This document shows, one piece after another, positions 58,901 to 64,000 of a stretch of 64,000 nucleotides of DNA. The first letter of the stretch is position 1; each line of letters starts with the position of its first letter. The position numbers and the translations under genes are program-made. Origin of the DNA: Bromus sterilis (Eukaryota; Streptophyta; Magnoliopsida; Poales; Poaceae); the NCBI GenBank assembly GCA_950022295.1, contig OX465601.1, positions 119,943,501 to 120,007,500 of the forward strand, in the 5' to 3' direction. Under the pieces are notes generated by a model. The model was not told where the DNA came from. It did no database searches and saw nothing but the letters and a program-made list of their open reading frames with translations.

Positions 58901-60363
58901 CACGTTTGCTTATTCTAAGTTTTAGATGGAAACCCATACCCGATGGAGTCACCTTCCTGAATCTCGACGTTGACTAAGCTACTATAGTTCTAGACAGCAG
59001 TCTGGTCCCTCGTGGAAGGGCATGTATGTTGAACAAGGCTTCTCTAAGCCATTTGTTAAACTTGTCTGTACTCAGACCTAATTTTCTTCCGTTGTATGAT
59101 GTAATGTTGATCACAGACATGTGATCTTTGTATGTTGTATGTGTAAGTCAATAAAGATATACTTTGTAGAGTTCATGCAATGTGTACCTGCTGTTTACAC
59201 TAGACATGTATGCTGCGTGTATGATTATAACATGCATGTCTTCGTGTGGGGTTCGATAGCTTAGTTGTGTTCTTTCCGGCGATCTTTTATACACCAAGTG
59301 GCCCTTAGATGTGCGCAGCTTGGGGCATCGCGATGCGGTTGCTCATGACTCTGTCACGTGGCACACTTTGTTGTATGATTGAGCCCGCCCGAGACCCCGA
59401 CTTAGTGATCGGGCTAGAGTCTGTTTATGTAAGTGTTATAATTCAATCGATAAAATGGTTGAGGCGACTTGTCTATGAGTATGGGATTTCACCACCCATA
59501 ATCATTTAGACTTGTGAGCAGGAGATGAGGACCCATCTTAGTTGATCATTCGGCCTGGATGGGATGCCCCTCACGTACGATGCTTTCCGAGAGTGTTTTG
59601 TGCTTGGCCTTGTCTGCTTAGACAAATGGGTACGGCTCTCGGCTCTCCATATGATTGAGTTGTGACTGGAATTACATACGCAAACCCCGGGTCCCGACTG
59701 ACTTGGTATCAGAGCAGGACTGTCTGTAGGATTATTCAACCCTTGGTCGAAGTCGAGTGTAGCATTCTATAGTTTTATAGTTACTTGGGTATAAAGGGAA
59801 CAACGTAAGGCTTCTTTTTCTCCTTATCCTCATCGATCTGAGTTCTAAGTCACCTCATATTTTCTACGGGAAGATAGGACTAGGCTCTTCTATGTCTTAC
59901 TAGAACATCTCGTTGTTTGCTTCTTTGTAGCCGTAGGATTGTTGTGGTCGTCTAGAGTCATCGTGGCCCTTAGATGTGCTCATCTTGGGGCATCGCATTG
60001 TGATTGCTCGTGACTATGTAACGTGGCACAATTTGTTGTATGATTTAGCCCGCCCGAGACCCCGACTAAGTGATCGGGCTAGAGTCTGTTTATGTAAGTG
60101 CTATAATTCAATCGATAATATGGTTGAGGCGACTTGTCTATGAGTATGGGATTTCACCACCCATAATCACTTAGACTTGTGAGCGGGCGATGAGGACCCA
60201 TCTCAGTTGATCATCCGGCCTGGATGGGATGCCCCTCACGTACGATGCTTTCCGAGAGTGTTTCTGCTTGGCCTTGTTTGCTTAGACAAGTGGGTATGGC
60301 TCTCGGCTCTCCATATGATTGAGTTGTGACTGGAATTACATACACAAACCACGTGTCCCGATA
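55903..60363 (+). repeat. Element C 3' LTR, extended subtype Y (4461 bp)
   Basis: A full LTR 55903-59699 (ends gtcccgact), then an intact primer site TGGTATCAGAGC at 59704-59715 with leader to 59962, then a second LTR tail 59963-60363 (ends gtcccgata). It is a 664-bp tandem unit; the junction catcgtggccc is identical in B. TATA at 57753-57760. EPEPE ORF remnant near 57627-57755. Splice-donor-like GGTGAGC near 56852. GC-rich ORFs (56696-57112) are LTR sequence. Confidence 0.85.
59700..59962 (+). other. Intact primer site and leader inside the C 3' LTR
   Basis: TGGTATCAGAGC at 59704-59715, TATAAAG near 59790, leader to gagtcatcgtg. Parallel to 21091-21355 in B. Confidence 0.8.
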
Positions 60364-60368
60364 GAGGG
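60364..60368. other. Target-site duplication of Y (gaggg)
   Basis: Partner ccctc (reverse complement) at 25122-25126. Confidence 0.78.
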
Positions 60369-61472
60369 GATAGTGGTGAAGCTGCAGCCGCACTAGCACG
60401 TTAAGGATGAGATCCACTGGATCCGGGCGACAGCGTGGTCTACGGGGCGGCGCATGGAGCTTCGAGCATGGGGTCATGGCGGCTTCCTAGGACTTCCTGG
60501 TTCCAGCGAGAGAGAGAGGTGAGGGAAAGGGCAGAGGAGATGGGGAGGAGAGGAGCGCGTGAGGGAAGGTGACTGGGTGGGCGGTGCTCGCCGGCCGGTG
60601 GGAGGCAGTAGGCGGCGGTGTGGGGGCGAGAGGCGCGAGGCGGCGCTCGGGTGGTGCTCCGTGGGAGGAGCTCGGGCCCAGGCTCCCTTGGATGGCTGTG
60701 AAATCTGGTGACGTGGCACCACCTGAACCGCCCGATCTAGATCCGACGGCTTAGATCGCTAGATTTGGATCTGGGCTGTGGTTGGATGGCTGCTAACTCT
60801 AGGTGGAGGAGGTGGCGGCGGGGGAGAGGTTGTGTGCTGAAATTGAGGGGTAGGGGGCTAGGGTTTCCAAATTAGGCTATGTAGCCCTGGTATATATAGC
60901 AGGTGGGTGTTTGGGAGGGGTTTCGGGCCACAAAATGGGCTGTTTCGTGTCCGTTTTTTCGGGTGGGCTAGAATACGAAGATAAGAGGGGAATCCGGGAT
61001 GCCAGCTAAAAGTGTGTGCGACGTTTTTGTAAATACGCCCCTGAAGCTATATCGCCTACTATGCCGGGCACCTCCGATTGTTCACCTACCCGATGAAGTT
61101 GGAATCGAACGAAAATTGAAACACATCGTCGCAACATGATAACCACGTCGTCTACAACGTTTTGCACTAGACAAAGAACTTCTAAACCCGCGTGATAAAA
61201 CAACCCATTTAAATATTAAGTGGGGTTTTCGCACCGATGGCGATGGCTGGTCCTGTGCCGGTTGCGATTATGCTCGGGTGAAAACCCGGTGTCGCAAACG
61301 TCGTGTGCTATTGAGGAAAAAGGTTTGGTCATGCGTCCAATACGAGAAAGAGGGGGGGAATATTCACCGATTAATAATTCAACGAAGCAAACACTGCAAA
61401 CAATACAGGCAATCAACAAAACAATGTGGGAAACAAATTTTTTAATTAGGGTCGAATTTCCGGGCTGTTACA
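60364..61472 (-). repeat. Element F LTR 1 (major part)
   Basis: Aligns with 62512-63559 of LTR 2 (gtagtggtgaggttgcagcc, gtagcccggctatatatagc). Split by Y; the remainder is at 25122-25578. A TATATATAG motif near 60893 could be its TATA box on the plus strand, so orientation of transcription is unclear. ORFs 60474-60754 and 61216-61419 are not genes. Confidence 0.75.
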
Positions 61473-62075
61473 ATACAGCACCACCAACAAGGGATCTCGT
61501 CCCAAGATCTAGGACGATCCAGGGGAGGGGAGGGGGAAGAAGAGAGAGGCAACGATCTCAACGCCACCAACAAGGGACTCCGCTCAATGTCGAACGACGA
61601 ACTTCCGACGAGAAAACTTTCCGCAGAGAGATGGCGATGTCGAAGAACGAAACCGTCGGAATATCAAGAGAAAGAAGGATAGTTCAAAGATAAGATCAAG
61701 GGAAGCATTCACACTCAAATCGTGAGGATACTAGGCAAGAGGACTGAAGTCAACGGACGACCAAGACATTATTCGGAGTCAAAAAAACTAAAGATACTAC
61801 AGGATTTACCAAACCTGGGATCGGAATGGAGAGAATACACTGCAAGCAAATCATTGTAACAGTTCCGATACTCCACAACTCGAGATGCTAAAGTTTGAGA
61901 GGGAATAAGGCGAGAATAAAACATTTACGACACTTGTCCTGACCAGAGAAAGGGTAAGGATTAAAAAGAATCCTACTCTCCGATAACTAGCTTAGTAACT
62001 ACAAAATAGTTTTTGTCTAGACTGAACTTCGACCAAAGACGGGCCCCTACGGTCGGTAAGGCTCTGATACCAAGT
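61473..62075 (-). other. Element F internal region, copy 1 (603 bp, non-coding)
   Basis: Primer site TGGTATCAGAGC reversed at 62061-62072, one side; hairpin gggatctcgtcccaagatct near 61493 and a purine-rich tract on the other. No ORF with a domain. Confidence 0.75.
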
Positions 62076-63559
62076 TGTAAGGCCCGATATTCGGTACTGT
62101 TTCAGATCTGGATGTTTCCGTCCAAACCCGAGGACAAAGCACATATTGGTTCCACCGCGACATATGACGAAGTCATATATCCCGGATTTCAACATGATAT
62201 CACAACATTACAACTACAAGGATACAACATCTCATACAATCGGCATACAACTGTGGAAGACATGTCTGAGTACAGACTACAATCAAATGCCTAGTGGCAA
62301 AAGGAAAACACACCATGCCAACGTCCACACGGGTCCAGGCTCTCTGCCGGGAGCCACCTAACTAGTCGTCGTCGAGTCTTCGCGAAGGCGTCCAGAAGAA
62401 GGATCGTCGAGATCCACTGAAGTCCAAGATCATTGGTGTAACGTGCGTAAAAAGAGAAGAAAGGGGTGAGCTATATCAAAATCAATATAACTAACTTCTC
62501 ACTGTAAGGAGGGGGTAGTGGTGAGGTTGCAGCCGCACTAGCACGTTAAGGACAAGATCCACTGGATCCGGGCGACGGCATGGTCATGGGGCGGCGTAGA
62601 GAGAGGTGAGGGGAAGGGCAGAGTAGATGGGGAGGAGAGGAGCGCGTGAGGGAAGGTGACTGGGTGGGCGGTGCTCGCCGGCCGGTGGGGGGCAGTAGGC
62701 GGCGGTGTGGGGGCGGGAGGCGCGAGGAGGCGCTCAGGTGGTTCTCAATGGGAGGATCTCATGCCCAGGCTCCCTTGGATGGCTGTGAAATATGGTGACG
62801 TGGCACCACCTAAACCGCCCGATCTGGATCCGACGGCTCAGATCTCTAGATTTGGATCTGGGCTGTGGTTGGATGGCTGCTAGCTTCTAGGTGGAGGAGG
62901 TGGCGGCGGGGGAGAGGCTGTGTGCTGAAATTGAGGGGTAGGAGGCTAGGGTTTCCAAATTAGGCTATGTAGCCCGGCTATATATAGCAGGTGGGTGTTT
63001 GGGAGGGGTTTCGGGCCACAAAATGGCCCGTTTCGGGTCCGGGTTTTCGGGTGGGCTAGAATACGAAGATAAGAGGGGAATCAAGGAGGCCAACTAAAAG
63101 TGTGTGGGACGTTTTTGTAAATACGCCCCTGAAGCTATACCGGCTACTATGTCGGGCACCTCCGATTGTTCACCTACCCGACGAAGTGGGAATCGCATAA
63201 AATTGAAACACATCGTCGCAACACGATAACCACGTCGTCTACAATGTTTTGCACCAGACAAAGAACTTCGAAACCCGTGTGATAAAAAAACCCATTTAAA
63301 TATTAAGTGGGGTTTTCGCACCGATGGCGATGGCTGGTCCTGTGCCGGTTGCGACGGTGCTCGGGTGAAATACCGGTGTCGCAAAGGTCGTGTGCTGTTG
63401 GGGAAAATTGTTTGGTCACGCGTCCGATACAAGAAAGAGGGGGGAAATATTGACCGATTAATAATTCGGCGAAGCAAACACTGCAAACAATACAGGCAAT
63501 CAACAAAACAATGCGGGAAACAATTTTTTTAATTAGGGTCAAATTTCCGGGTTCTTACA
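62076..63559 (-). repeat. Element F LTR 2 (1484 bp)
   Basis: tgtaaggcccgatattcgg to ccgggttcttaca on the plus strand. It carries the uninterrupted version of the site where Y inserted in LTR 1 (near 62505). It is flanked on both sides by internal sequence. Confidence 0.78.
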
Positions 63560-64000
63560 ATACAACACCAACAAGGGATCTCGTCGCGAGATCCAGGACG
63601 ATCCGGGGGAGGGGAGGGGGAAGAAGCGAGAGGCAACGATCTCAACACGACCAACAAGGGACTCTGCTCCATGTCGAACGACAAACTTTTGACGATAAAA
63701 CTTTCCGTAGAGAGATGGCGATGTCGAAGAACGAAACCATCGGGATATCAAGAGGAAGAAGGATAGTTCAAAGTGACGATCAAGTGCAGCATTCTCACTC
63801 AAATCGTGAGGATGCTAGGCAAGAGGACTGAAGTCAACGGACGACCAAGACATTATTCGGAGTCGAAGAAACTAAAGGGTACTACAGGATTTCCCAAACC
63901 TGGGATCAGAATCGAGACAATACACTGCAAGCAAAGCATTGTAATGGTTCTGATACTCCACACACTCGAGATGCTAAAGTGTGAGAGCGGATAAGGCGAG
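63560..64000 (-). other. Element F internal region, copy 2 (partial)
   Basis: Matches 61473-61915 closely (caacaagggatctcgtcgcg, ggcaacgatctcaac, ggatgctaggcaagaggac). Cut by the window edge. The hairpin here has perfect 8-bp arms GGATCTCG/CGAGATCC at 63574-63592. Confidence 0.75.

Larger units (their letters stand above)
47026..60363 (+). mobile_element. Element C: hybrid Tekay-type retrotransposon (5' half X, 3' half Y)
   Basis: Plus-strand: normal 5' LTR 47026-50947, intact Met-tRNA primer site TGGTATCAGAGC at 50952-50963, broken gag-pol 51420-55925, extended 3' LTR 55903-60363. LTR subtypes and target duplications pair with B, not within C (gggga left, gaggg right). It is the reciprocal partner of B in the proposed inversion. 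Confidence 0.85.
60364..64000 (-). mobile_element. Element F: tandem non-autonomous LTR element
   Basis: Minus-strand order from the right edge: internal copy 2 (63560-64000, cut), LTR 62076-63559, internal copy 1 (61473-62075), LTR 60364-61472 continued at 25122-25578. LTRs run TGTAAGAACCCGGAAATTTG or TGTAACAGCCCGG to GGCCTTACA. The internal part is only 603 bp and has no coding domain, so F needs proteins from another element. Met-tRNA primer site and pre-PPT hairpin link it to Tekay types. Confidence 0.78.

Noticed and set aside
60569..60754. Small protein gene repeated at 62656-62883
   Set aside because: Both copies are parts of F LTRs; no domain, and the downstream halves differ.

Overview
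This window is repeat DNA from a large grass genome, most likely the wheat/barley/oat group (Pooideae). I find no host gene. It is a nest of LTR retrotransposons, mainly Ty3/gypsy chromoviruses of the Tekay/Del type: gag-pol with GPY/F and chromodomain ends, initiator-Met tRNA primer sites and LTRs of about 4 kb. One Athila-like non-autonomous gypsy element, one CACTA DNA transposon and a tandem non-autonomous LTR element are also present. Every coding region carries stops or frameshifts, so nothing looks autonomous. Family names are deliberately not assigned.

Layout. 1-9446: element A, a Tekay gag-pol element on the minus strand, its 3' LTR cut by the window edge. 9447-10393: part of the 3' LTR of element E. 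10394-11812: 3' LTR of element D (minus). 11813-25121: element B (minus). 25122-25578: LTR piece of element F. 25579-30490: CACTA transposon (transposase on minus). 30491-40453: element E (plus), a decayed Tekay relative. 40454-47025: element D (plus), gag plus an extra ORF but no pol. 47026-60363: element C (plus). 60364-64000: element F, a short-internal LTR element arranged LTR-internal-LTR-internal.

Main result. B and C are not two simple insertions. Each has one normal LTR (about 3.92 kb) and one extended LTR (about 4.4 kb). The 5-bp target duplications match between elements, not within them: tcccc left of B pairs with gggga left of C, and ccctc right of B pairs with gaggg right of C. 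D and E are split the same way, with the D target duplication gagca/tgctc at 40449-40453 and 10389-10393. All of this is explained if two original elements, X (normal LTRs, minus, inside D) and Y (extended LTRs, plus, inside F), recombined through their internal regions and inverted about 34 kb between them. A 1222-bp tract, identical by eye and inverted (17725-18946 and 52691-53912), sits where the exchange must have happened, flanked by diverged sequence. It is either an ectopic-recombination inversion with gene conversion, or an assembly mis-orientation across that repeat.

Order before the inversion: E in CACTA, D in E, X in D, A in or beside the E 3' LTR, and Y in F. Other points of interest: an LTR that has captured a primer-binding site and leader, a hairpin before the polypurine tract with a compensatory base pair, a palindrome in U3 whose arms change together, a small LTR ORF with an EPEP motif, and a splice-donor-like site at the same place in all LTR subtypes.
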